Assembly (NCBI GenBank): GCA_023426345.1
Contig: JAFAAX010000157.1
Location: forward strand, 1-41,043
Length of the DNA: 41,043 bases
Reading direction: 5' to 3'
DNA from: Actinomycetes bacterium
Lineage (GTDB): Bacteria; Actinomycetota; Actinomycetes; Actinomycetales; Actinomycetaceae
Part shown: piece after piece, positions 30,064 through 37,657 of the stretch
Position numbering within the stretch: position 1 is the stretch's first letter
How the letters are laid out: every line of letters begins with the position of its first letter
Program-made: the position numbers and the translations under genes
The notes under the pieces: model-generated
The model's input: the letters and a program-made list of their open reading frames with translations, nothing else
Databases searched by the model: none
What the model was told of the DNA's origin: nothing

Positions 30064-32532
30064 ATGGCTGTGAAGACCGAGTCTGTCGCCGAGGGCTCGT
30101 CCGCGACGACAGGTCCATCGAGACGGACATTCCTCAAGTGGTCGGCGGCAGTGGGCGGGGCTGCGGCGCTGGTGCCCGCGGTGACCAGGCTGGGAATGCC
30201 CGCGGCAAGCGCCGAGGCGGCCCAGTCGGGGATGCCGGACGACGCCACGCGGCTGGTGCCGTCGGCCTGCGTCGTCAACTGTGGATCCAGGTGTCCGCTG
30301 CGCCTCCAGGTCAAGGACGGCGCGGTTGTGCGGGTCCTGCCCGACGGGACGGGAGACAACACCCTGATGAACCGGAACATCCGCGCGTGTGTGCGCGGCC
30401 GGAACATCCGGGAGAGGATCTACAACCCCGACCGCATCAAGAAGCCGCTCAAGCGGGTCGGCGCCAGACGATCTGACGGAGAGTTCGTCGAGATCACCTG
30501 GGATGAGGCCCTCGACACGATTGCCACGAAGCTCAGGGAGACCTACAGCACGTACGGTCCGGAGGCCGTCTACAAGAACTACGGCTCCGGGGTGTGGAAT
30601 GCGCACATCGCCAACTCGGGCGGGTGGGGGAAGCTCTTCAACCTCCTCGGCGGCTCCCTCGGCTACTACGGTAACTACTCCTACCTGCAGATCTCTCAGT
30701 GCACCCGGTACTTCTACGGGAGCCCGGACGAACAGATCTCGAACTCGATCGAAGACTCGATCCAGAACTCCAAACTCCTGATCCTCTGGGGCAACAATCC
30801 CCAGGAGACGCGGATGTCGGGAGGCGGTGTCCTGTTCACCACGATGATGGCGAAGAAGGCCGGCCTCAAGATCGTCGTCATCGATCCGAGGTATTCCGAC
30901 TCCGCCAGCGTCCTGGCGGACGAGTGGGTTCCGATCCGTCCGGGGACGGACGCGGCGCTGGTGGCGGGCATGGTCCATGTCATTGTCGAGGAAGGGCTGC
31001 AGGATCAGGAGTTTCTGGACGCGTACTGCGTGGGGTTCGACGAGGATCACATGCCGGAGGGCGCCCCGCAGAACGCGTCCTACCGCTCCTACATCGAGGG
31101 TAAGGGCCCGGATGGCATCGAGAAGACGCCCGAGTGGGCGGCCGGCATCACGGGTGTTCCGGGGGAGAGGGTCCGCCAGCTGGCCCGTGAGATCGCCCAA
31201 GCCAAGCCGTGCGCGATCACCCAGGGCTGGGGCCCCCAGCGCCATGCCAACGGTGAGAACCAGGCGAACGCGATCTACCTGCTGGCCTGCGTGACCGGCA
31301 ACGTCGGGATCCCCGGTGGCGGGACCGGCGGACGCGAGGGCTACTTCTGGCCGCTCTCCCAGTGGTTCGACGACGGGGAGAACCCGGTCGCGACGAAGAT
31401 CTCGTGCTACCGCTGGACCGACGCGATCGACCATGCCACGGACATGACGGCGCTCAAGGACGGAGTGCGGGGCAAGGACCGGCTGGAGGTCGGCATCAAG
31501 TTCCTGCTGGTGTACGGATCCAACATGTTGTCCTCCCAGCACGGCGACATCAACCGGACGCGGGAGATCCTCGACGACGACTCGAAGTGTGAGTTCATCC
31601 TCGGTATGGACAACCAGATGACGGCTTCGATGAAGATGTGCGACATCGTGCTGCCCGACACGACCACCGCAGAGAGGTGGGACCTGGTTCCCAGCGAGTA
31701 CGTGGGCGACATGGCCTACGAGATCATGTGCGAGCAGGCCATCGACCCTCTCTACGAGTGCCGCTCGGCCCTGGATGTGACCTCCGATCTGGCCCAACGG
31801 CTCGGAGTGGGAGACGCCTTCGACGAAGGCAAGAAGGGGATGGAGGACTGGGCGAGGTACCTCCAGGAGGAGAACCGCAAGGCGCACCCCCAGTTCCCCA
31901 CCTTCGATGAGCTCAGGGAGAGGGGGGTCTACCGATACACCAACCCGGACGGGCTGACGGTGGCGCTGAAGGAGTTCCGCGCGGATCCGGCGGCGAACCC
32001 GTTGGAGACGCCGTCGGGCAGGATCGAGATCTACTCCTCCCAGCTGGCGGCGTTGGCCGCGACCTGGCAGTTCCCGGACCCGTTGCCGGGAGATGTGATC
32101 ACGCCGATCCCGGAGTACGTCAACACCCGCGAGAGCGCGGAGGAGGCGCGCGCGAACACCACGTACCCGTTGCAGTGCATCGGCCACCACTACAAGGGGC
32201 GCACGCACTCGACGTATGGGAATCTTCCCCGGAACCTGGACGCGCATCCCCAGAAGATCTGGATCAACACGGATGACGCGAAGAGCAGGGGAATCGTCAA
32301 CGGGGACCAGATCCTGGTCCACAACGACCGTGGTCGCATCCAGTGCCAGGCCTTCGTGACGCCGCGCATCATGCCGGGTGTGATCTCCGTTCCCCAGGGG
32401 GCGTGGATCCGCCTGGACCGGGACGGGGTCGACCGGGGCGGCGCCGTCAACATGCTGACGTCGCAGCATCCGACGCCTCTGTCCAAGGGCAATGGCCAGC
32501 ACACGAACCTGGTCCAGGTCGAGAAGGCGTGA
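30064..32532 (+). CDS. dmsA: DMSO reductase-type molybdoenzyme catalytic subunit (second copy)
   Basis: 822 residues from ATG 30064 after GACGGAGACG. It is a clear paralogue of the first copy: twin-arginine SRRTFLKW, Cys69/73/77 plus a later Cys for the [4Fe-4S] cluster, molybdopterin motifs TQGWGPQRHANGEN, HHYKGRTHSTY and DRGRI. The presumed molybdenum ligand is Ser206 in YGNYSYLQIS; the residues after it (YLQ) differ from the TAE/TAQ of the first copy and E. coli DmsA, hinting at a different oxide substrate. No dmsB or dmsC follows, so it would have to share DmsBC from the first operon or use another donor. The signal segment is identical to that of the first copy. Confidence 0.92.
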   Translation: MAVKTESVAEGSSATTGPSRRTFLKWSAAVGGAAALVPAVTRLGMPAASAEAAQSGMPDDATRLVPSACVVNCGSRCPLRLQVKDGAVVRVLPDGTGDNTLMNRNIRACVRGRNIRERIYNPDRIKKPLKRVGARRSDGEFVEITWDEALDTIATKLRETYSTYGPEAVYKNYGSGVWNAHIANSGGWGKLFNLLGGSLGYYGNYSYLQISQCTRYFYGSPDEQISNSIEDSIQNSKLLILWGNNPQETRMSGGGVLFTTMMAKKAGLKIVVIDPRYSDSASVLADEWVPIRPGTDAALVAGMVHVIVEEGLQDQEFLDAYCVGFDEDHMPEGAPQNASYRSYIEGKGPDGIEKTPEWAAGITGVPGERVRQLAREIAQAKPCAITQGWGPQRHANGENQANAIYLLACVTGNVGIPGGGTGGREGYFWPLSQWFDDGENPVATKISCYRWTDAIDHATDMTALKDGVRGKDRLEVGIKFLLVYGSNMLSSQHGDINRTREILDDDSKCEFILGMDNQMTASMKMCDIVLPDTTTAERWDLVPSEYVGDMAYEIMCEQAIDPLYECRSALDVTSDLAQRLGVGDAFDEGKKGMEDWARYLQEENRKAHPQFPTFDELRERGVYRYTNPDGLTVALKEFRADPAANPLETPSGRIEIYSSQLAALAATWQFPDPLPGDVITPIPEYVNTRESAEEARANTTYPLQCIGHHYKGRTHSTYGNLPRNLDAHPQKIWINTDDAKSRGIVNGDQILVHNDRGRIQCQAFVTPRIMPGVISVPQGAWIRLDRDGVDRGGAVNMLTSQHPTPLSKGNGQHTNLVQVEKA

Positions 32533-32542
32533 GGGGACGCCA

Positions 32543-33118
32543 GTGGCTGAGTCAGTGACCGAGTCCGGCGATGCTGGCGTGAGAGCTGGCGACGGTGCCC
32601 GTGCGGGCGTTCGCGTCGAGGAGCTTCAGGTCGCGGCCGCCGGTCACACACTCGCGCGGCTTCTCGTGCGGGCGCCCTCGTCACTGGAGATCGACCAGCT
32701 CTCCTCCCCGGCTCTGCGGGCGTCCTGGCCCCTGCGTTCCGAACGGTCCGAGGAGGCGCTCCGCCGGATCGGACACGGGCTGGACCTGGCGCGGGCGGCC
32801 GCCGAGTACGGGGATCTCTTGGGCCCCGGGTCTCGTTGCGCGGATCTCGGCCGAGCGCTGGCGGACCTGGCGAGCGCCTGCGCGCAGATGTCGCGCGTGA
32901 CCGATCCCGCCGCAGCGCGGGAGATGGCCGAGGAACAGCTCGCGCTGCGCCGCGACCGGGTCGATCCCCTGGCGTGCGCCGCTCTCGCGGAGTTGCGCGC
33001 CCGGGCGGAGGCTGAGCCCTACGTCGATCTTCCCGACCTGGTCGAGGACGTCCTGGAGGCGCACGCGGCCCTGTGCCGCAGGAGGATCCGCGAGGCCGCG
33101 GTCGGCTCCGATGCGTGA
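32543..33118 (+). CDS. possible TorD-like chaperone with DmsB-derived N-terminus
   Basis: 191 residues from GTG 32543, 10 bases after the second dmsA; the longer frame upstream overlaps dmsA. The first nine residues, (V/M)AESVTESG, match the start of DmsB (MAESLTESG) at protein and DNA level, including the spacing from the dmsA stop. The rest is helical and unlike DmsB: HTLARLLVRAPSSLEIDQLSSPALRASWPLR resembles the first helices of TorD-type chaperones, and DLLGPGSRCADLGRAL could correspond to their GP motif, but the E-P-D-H...W-x-P signature is absent. A degenerate TorD-like protein is the best guess. It overlaps the next gene by eight bases. Confidence 0.5.
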   Translation: MAESVTESGDAGVRAGDGARAGVRVEELQVAAAGHTLARLLVRAPSSLEIDQLSSPALRASWPLRSERSEEALRRIGHGLDLARAAAEYGDLLGPGSRCADLGRALADLASACAQMSRVTDPAAAREMAEEQLALRRDRVDPLACAALAELRARAEAEPYVDLPDLVEDVLEAHAALCRRRIREAAVGSDA

Positions 33119-34094
33119 CGACGTCCGCTCCCTGATGCGCTGGATCGGCGCGCACGACCTGCCTGACCGCATGGTCGTGGGCTGTGCGCACACCGCGTTC
33201 CCGCGCCTGGGAGCCCGGACGCTCGGGGTGCGCCTGCCGGGGTGCGTGGCGGAGACGGGGCTGGACGTCGTCATCCAGCCGCTGGCGATGGGTGTGCCAC
33301 GCGTGGTCGTGCTGCCCTGCGCCGAGCATCCGGAGGCGGTGCGTCACCGGATCGCCGAGTGGACCCGGCTGCTGCCCGGCGGCGTCTCGTCCGGGGTGGA
33401 GCCCGCGCACTGGTGGAGCGGGCGCGGGACGCTCCTCGATCTCGGGGACATCCCTCTTCCGCGTCGCATTGTCCTCGGGCTGGGGTTGCGCGACGACTCG
33501 CCGCTCAGCCTCGGGCAGGACGACGAGGATCGGACGCTGGCCGCGCTGAGGATGCTCGCCGCCCAGGGCCGCTGCGACCTCGCCGCCGTCGCCGGGGCGT
33601 CAGCGAGCGTGGCGGTGCCCGTCCTGGGCGGACCGCCCGCGCCGGCGGCTCCGGCTCCTGGGTCTGGGGCCGGTGCCGGGGAGCCGGCCGTCCCGGCGCT
33701 GACCAGCGCGCCCGTGGGGGTCGACCTGACGGCGGGTGGATGCGTCGCGTGCGGCGTGTGCGTCAACGCCTGCCCAACCGGGGCGCTCGCGCTGGAGGCG
33801 GATGGGGCGCTGCCGGACCTGCTCCGCCTGGTCCAGCTGCGGGACCGGTGCCGGGCCGATGGGCAGTGCGTCCAGCTGTGTCCCCGGCGCGCGCTGTCCG
33901 TCAGCGGGGTGCCGCAGGCGCCGGAGATCCTGGCGGAGCCCGTGCGGGTGCTGGCGGAGGTCGTCACGGCCTCGTGCGAGCGGTGCGGCGTCCGGCATCC
34001 GGCCGCCGAGGGGCGGCTGTGCCCCGTCTGCGCGTTCCGGCAGACGTCGAGCTTCGGGTCGCGGATGCCGCCGGGGTTCCAGCGCCCGACGTGA
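33111..34094 (+). CDS. ferredoxin-like iron-sulfur protein with zinc-ribbon-like tail
   Basis: 327 residues, start ATG 33111 overlapping the previous stop. Residues 1-150 are an unrecognised alpha/beta region (LGVRLPGCVAETGLDVVIQPLAMGVPRVVVLPC) with paired cysteines; a Pro/Ala-rich linker follows. Residues 205-265 hold two ferredoxin motifs: CVACGVCVNACP (Cys211, 214, 217, 221) and CRADGQCVQLCP, where the second ligand position is Asp250 instead of Cys. A CxxC...CxxC knuckle (CERCGVRHPAAEGRLCPVC) ends the fold. It may deliver electrons to the second DmsA or assist its maturation; both are inferred from position. Confidence 0.75.
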   Translation: MRDDVRSLMRWIGAHDLPDRMVVGCAHTAFPRLGARTLGVRLPGCVAETGLDVVIQPLAMGVPRVVVLPCAEHPEAVRHRIAEWTRLLPGGVSSGVEPAHWWSGRGTLLDLGDIPLPRRIVLGLGLRDDSPLSLGQDDEDRTLAALRMLAAQGRCDLAAVAGASASVAVPVLGGPPAPAAPAPGSGAGAGEPAVPALTSAPVGVDLTAGGCVACGVCVNACPTGALALEADGALPDLLRLVQLRDRCRADGQCVQLCPRRALSVSGVPQAPEILAEPVRVLAEVVTASCERCGVRHPAAEGRLCPVCAFRQTSSFGSRMPPGFQRPT

Positions 34095-34281
34095 GCCGGC
34101 CCCCGGGCATGCGAGCCTGCCAGCACGCACGAGCGCTCCGCGGCCCATCCTGCGCACCTGCCCGGACGGCGCCGAGAAGACCCTCAACAGGCGGATCGGC
34201 TTCCACTCTCGTACGGTGGTGTGCGTCCGATCACATCATCGCCCGTCGGTCCGTCCGGCGGGCGCCAGGAAGGGAGACGCC

Positions 34282-34545
34282 ATGGGAGTCCTCGGATGGA
34301 TCATTCTGGGCCTGATCGCCGGTGCGATCGCGAAGGCCATTCTCAGCGACCGCGCCCCGGGCGGCTGGTTCGGATCGTTGATCGTCGGCGTCATCGGCGC
34401 GGCCCTGGGCGGCTGGCTGGGCAGCGCCCTCTTCAACGTGGGGCTGGAGAACTTCTGGAGCCTGCAGACGTGGATCGTCGCGATCCTGGGGTCGCTGCTG
34501 GTCCTGGTGATCTACGGGTGGCTCGGCGGGCGCACCACGAAGTAG
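34282..34545 (+). CDS. GlsB/YeaQ/YmgE family membrane protein
   Basis: 87 residues from ATG 34282, with GGAAGGGAGA upstream. Three hydrophobic segments and glycine-rich turns (GWIILGLIAGAIAKAI; GGWFGSLIVGVIGAALGGWLGSALF; TWIVAILGSLLVLVIYGWLGG) match the transglycosylase-associated (YeaQ/GlsB) family of small stress-induced membrane proteins. Members often respond to general stress; the mechanism is not known. It is followed by an inverted-repeat element and the convergent DUF3175 gene. Confidence 0.85.
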   Translation: MGVLGWIILGLIAGAIAKAILSDRAPGGWFGSLIVGVIGAALGGWLGSALFNVGLENFWSLQTWIVAILGSLLVLVIYGWLGGRTTK

Positions 34546-34571
34546 CGCCTCTCCCCGCTTCGTCCCGTCAT

Positions 34572-34648
34572 TGACGAGGACGGCCCCGCGTCCCGCGGGG
34601 CAGCCTCCTCCCGGAATCCTGGATCCCGCGGAGGGGGCGCCCTCGTCA
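34572..34648. terminator. bidirectional inverted-repeat element, copy A
   Basis: TGACGAGG at one end pairs with CCTCGTCA at the other, with inner GC-rich arms (CGGCCCCGC, GCGGGG) between. It separates convergent genes and its right end supplies the TGA stop of the DUF3175 gene. About three quarters of its 77 bases match copy B at 37584-37657. Confidence 0.6.
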
Positions 34649-35077
34649 ATGGTGGGGAGACGAGGGCGGACGGTCCTGGGACGGCCCGCGGGCGTGGAGG
34701 GCGCGCAGCTCGTCCTTCGCCCGCTCCAGGACCCGGCGCTGGTCGGCGTCCAGGCCGCGTCCGGCGCGGTTGAGGGAGAAGGTCAACATCGACATCGCGG
34801 AGCGGTAGGGAGAAGAGGATCTGCGCCGCGTGGACCGCTCGGCCGACTCCATGAGCGAACGCGCGATCCGCGCCGGATCCGACCACGTGAACACGCCCTG
34901 CTCGAGGTCCAGGGCGTCGGAGTGCTCGGTGACGTCCTGCGACCAGCGGCCCCGGGGCGCGCCGCGCCCGTCCGCGTGAGGGGTGGGCCCGGCCTCGTGG
35001 GCGGGGCCCTCGTCTGCCGCCATGCCCTCCATTGTGCGCGGGTCCGCGGGCGGGCGCTCGGCCGGGTTCCGCGGCAC
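34646..35077 (-). CDS. DUF3175 family protein
   Basis: 143 residues from GTG 35077, six bases after the upstream ATPase stop; internal ATGs at 35032 and 35023 are alternative starts because the first 40 residues are low complexity. The core WSQDVTEHSDALDLEQGVFTWSDPARIARSLMESAERSTRRRSSSPYRSAMSMLTFSLNRAGRGLDADQRRVLERAKDELR is the complete DUF3175 signature. The family is small, soluble and of unknown function. It follows the DUF4143 ATPase closely, so the two may be co-transcribed. Confidence 0.8.
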   Translation of the reverse strand: MPRNPAERPPADPRTMEGMAADEGPAHEAGPTPHADGRGAPRGRWSQDVTEHSDALDLEQGVFTWSDPARIARSLMESAERSTRRRSSSPYRSAMSMLTFSLNRAGRGLDADQRRVLERAKDELRALHARGPSQDRPPSSPHH

Positions 35078-35083
35078 GTGTCC

Positions 35084-36370
35084 TCAGAGGTCCCGGGTCT
35101 GCGTGGTGGAGAACTCGTTGTCGGCGTGCTCCCATAGGGAGGTGACGGGCAGGAGGTGCAGCCAGTCAGCGATGCGTCCGACCTGGGTTCCGGTGTAGAA
35201 GCAGACGCCGGTGACATCGCGGTCGGGGACACGCTCGCGGAACCGGACCAGGTTCCTCCAGGATCTCTCGGTGGGGCTCTGGGAGCTCTTCACCTCAATG
35301 GCGAGGAGTCGGCCGTCGGCCAGCTCGACGATGAGGTCGACCTCCAGGCCATCAAGCTCGCGGTAGTGGTAGAGGGAGAAGCGTTCCTGACTCCACGTGC
35401 GTTGCTTGGCCAGTTCTTGAACGACGAACTGTTCGACCAAAGCACCGTAGTACTCGCGCCCACCCAACGTGAGCGCCTTCTCGATCGTGAACTGCGTGAG
35501 CGCCGCGCTCAGGCCCGTGTCGTTGAGGCCGATCTTGGGGCGTCGCGCCACGCGGCCTCGGAGGCTACGGGTCCACGGGGGCAGGACGGTGATCAGACGC
35601 ATGACGCTCGTCTGACGAAGGTAGGAATCGACGGTCGTCGGCGAGATCCCGAGAGTGCGAGCGACTTTCGCGGGGACGACTTCCTGCTGGCCTCCGACGG
35701 CGATGAGTTCGAGGAGCTTCCTCATGCTGACGGAGTATCCGCGAGTCGCCAATTCGCTGGCATCGTGGTCCGCGAGACGATCGATGTAGGCGTCGAACCA
35801 TGAGGCAGCGCGTCGCGCCGTCCGTTGGGCGGGAACGGGGTAGCCCCCCGCGATCACCCTCTTCGGTTCGAGGGGAGAGAACCGTCCGGGCTCCGGGTCT
35901 CCCAGGATCCAGTGGACGAAATCCTCAGGAGTCTTCCGTCGAGCGAGTTCGCCCTGGCTGAACGGCTTGAGTTCGATGGTCTCGGCGCGTCCGGCCAGGG
36001 AGTCGCCCACACCCTTGACGCGAAGGAGGTCGGCAGATCCGGTCAGAAGGAACCGTCCTGGACGTCGATCTCGATCGACAGAAGCCTTGAGTGGAAGGAT
36101 CAGGCTGGGGACTCGTTGGGCTTCGTCGATGACGAGGGTGCCGTGCCCTGCCTGCGTGACGAAGAATGCCGGGTCCTGCTCGGCCTGTGCGCGTGTGAGG
36201 GGGTCGTCCAGAGTGACGACGACGATGTCATCGCTCGGGGGGCGAACGGCGTGGGCCAGTGTGCTCTTCCCAACCTGTCGAGCACCCTGAATCACGACGA
36301 CAGGGGTGTCTCCGAGTGCCTCGCGGAGTGATGTCGTCGCGAAACGGGGGAATGTCAAACCGTTGTCCAC
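35084..36370 (-). CDS. AAA ATPase with DUF4143 domain
   Basis: 428 residues from GTG 36370 (the frame is open to 36475 but the extra part is AT-rich upstream DNA). The N-terminal AAA domain has Walker A GARQVGKST, Walker B TLVIDEAQRVP and sensor LLTGSADLL. The C-terminal domain has the DUF4143 pattern: LNDTGLSAAL, EYYGALVEQFVVQELAKQRTWS, YHYRELDGLEVDLIVELADGRLLAIEVKSS, a PD-(D/E)xK-like core. A winged helix (VPAKVARTLGISPTTVDSYLRQTSVM) joins them. Such proteins are widespread, often near defence or mobile genes, and their role is unsettled. Codon choice is less GC-biased than in neighbours, suggesting transfer. Confidence 0.85.
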   Translation of the reverse strand: MDNGLTFPRFATTSLREALGDTPVVVIQGARQVGKSTLAHAVRPPSDDIVVVTLDDPLTRAQAEQDPAFFVTQAGHGTLVIDEAQRVPSLILPLKASVDRDRRPGRFLLTGSADLLRVKGVGDSLAGRAETIELKPFSQGELARRKTPEDFVHWILGDPEPGRFSPLEPKRVIAGGYPVPAQRTARRAASWFDAYIDRLADHDASELATRGYSVSMRKLLELIAVGGQQEVVPAKVARTLGISPTTVDSYLRQTSVMRLITVLPPWTRSLRGRVARRPKIGLNDTGLSAALTQFTIEKALTLGGREYYGALVEQFVVQELAKQRTWSQERFSLYHYRELDGLEVDLIVELADGRLLAIEVKSSQSPTERSWRNLVRFRERVPDRDVTGVCFYTGTQVGRIADWLHLLPVTSLWEHADNEFSTTQTRDL

Positions 36371-36414
36371 GGGCGAGATCCTACAGGAGGAGTGGTGTTT
36401 TGTGGAGTGAAGAC

Positions 36415-36448
36415 TGGAAGAATGAGGGCCACTGAATGGAAGAATGAG
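36415..36448. promoter_or_regulatory. 12-bp direct repeats between DUF4143 and pip genes
   Basis: TGGAAGAATGAG occurs at 36415-36426 and 36437-36448, 22 bases apart, about two helical turns. They lie 45-80 bases upstream of the DUF4143 start and just before the pip promoter, a good place for a regulator that binds as two units on one face of the DNA. Confidence 0.45.
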
Positions 36449-36465
36449 TGATAGATCTTGGAGTT

Positions 36466-36501
36466 TTGAGATCATCGGGGACTCCGACTACGCTGGACCG
36501 C
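36466..36501 (+). promoter_or_regulatory. promoter of pip giving a leaderless transcript
   Basis: TTGAGA (36466-36471) and TACGCT (36489-36494) are 17 bases apart, and the ATG of pip follows seven bases after the -10. Transcription would begin at or next to the start codon. No ribosome site is present before this ATG, consistent with leaderless translation, which is common in actinobacteria. Confidence 0.55.
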
Positions 36502-37518
36502 ATGACTGCCGAAGCTGCCCGCGCCCCGCGCGCGCCCGAGGACCTGCGCACCCTGTACCCGTCCATCGAGCCGTACGCGACGGAGATGCTGGACGTCGGC
36601 GACGGCCAGCGCCTCTACGTCGAGCAGTGCGGGAACCCCGAGGGCAAGCCCGCGGTGTTCCTCCATGGCGGCCCGGGCGGCGGCTGCGTGCCCGACCATC
36701 GGCGGCTGTTCGACCCCGAGAAGTACCGCATCGTGCTGTTCGACCAGCGGAACGCCGGGCGCTCGACGCCGCAGGCCGGGCGCGACCTGGCGGACCTGTC
36801 GGCCAACACGACGTGGACGCTGGTGGACGACATCGAGCGCATCCGCGAGCATCTGGGCATCGACCGCTGGCAGGTGTTCGGCGGCTCGTGGGGCTCGACG
36901 CTGGCGCTCGCCTATGCGGAGACCCACCCCGGGCGCGTCACCGAACTGGTCCTGCGCGGCATCTTCACGCTGCGCGCCTCGGAGATCGACTGGTTCTATC
37001 AGAACGGTCCCGCGGGCGCCGGCGCCGCCTACCCGGACTACTGGGAGGACTACGCCGCCCCCATCGCCCCGGGGGACCGCAGCCGCATGGTCGAGGCCTA
37101 CTGGGCCCTCCTCAACGGCCCCGACGACGACGCCCGCCGCCGCGCCGCCCACGCCTGGTGCCAATGGGAGTCGCGCACCACCCACCTCCTGCCCGACCCC
37201 GCCGACGAGGCCGACCCGAGCCCCGAGTCCCTCACCGACGACGTCTCCTTCGCGCGCATCGAGAACCACTTCTTCATGCACCACGGGTGGATGCGCGAGG
37301 GCCAGCTCATCGCCGAGGCGCGCGAGCGCCTGGCCGGTATCCCCGCCGTCATCGTCCAGGGCCGCTTCGACATGTGCTGCCCGGCGGCCACCGCCTGGGA
37401 TCTTCACCGGGCCTGGCCCGAGGCCGAGTTGCAGATCATCGCCGACGCCGGCCACTCCGTGTCCGAGCCGGGCATCACGGACGCCCTGATCCGCGCCACC
37501 GACGCCTTCGCCAGCTGA
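36502..37518 (+). CDS. pip: proline iminopeptidase
   Basis: 338 residues from ATG 36502. Signature features of the S33 family are all present: YVEQCGNPEGKPAVFLHGGPGGGC, LFDQRNAGRSTP, the nucleophile in FGGSWGSTLALAYA (Ser129), the Asp in GRFDMCCP and the His in ADAGHSVSEPG. The length is close to the usual 310-330. The enzyme removes N-terminal proline from peptides in the cytoplasm. It is a stand-alone gene: a leaderless-type promoter lies upstream and an inverted-repeat element downstream. Confidence 0.93.
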   Translation: MTAEAARAPRAPEDLRTLYPSIEPYATEMLDVGDGQRLYVEQCGNPEGKPAVFLHGGPGGGCVPDHRRLFDPEKYRIVLFDQRNAGRSTPQAGRDLADLSANTTWTLVDDIERIREHLGIDRWQVFGGSWGSTLALAYAETHPGRVTELVLRGIFTLRASEIDWFYQNGPAGAGAAYPDYWEDYAAPIAPGDRSRMVEAYWALLNGPDDDARRRAAHAWCQWESRTTHLLPDPADEADPSPESLTDDVSFARIENHFFMHHGWMREGQLIAEARERLAGIPAVIVQGRFDMCCPAATAWDLHRAWPEAELQIIADAGHSVSEPGITDALIRATDAFAS

Positions 37519-37583
37519 GCGCGCTCACCTGGTCGAGACCAGTCGCCTTTCACGCAGGGGCCGGCTCCCTGCACTTCCCACAG

Positions 37584-37657
37584 TGACGAGGACGGCCCCG
37601 CTGGGCGGGGCACCCCCCTCCCGGAACCCCAGGTCCCGTGAAGGGGCGCCCTCGTCA
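37584..37657. terminator. bidirectional inverted-repeat element, copy B
   Basis: Same plan as copy A: TGACGAGG...CCTCGTCA ends, with CGGCCCCGC and GGGCGGGGC inner arms. It lies between the convergent pip and TetR genes, and its last three bases are the complement of the TetR TGA stop. Confidence 0.6.

Noticed and set aside
29983..32502. Minus-strand open frame of 839 codons opposite the second dmsA
   Set aside because: Frame mirrors a strongly conserved plus-strand enzyme; its long openness follows from high GC and third-position bias. The translation is Arg/Val/Asp-rich with no domain.
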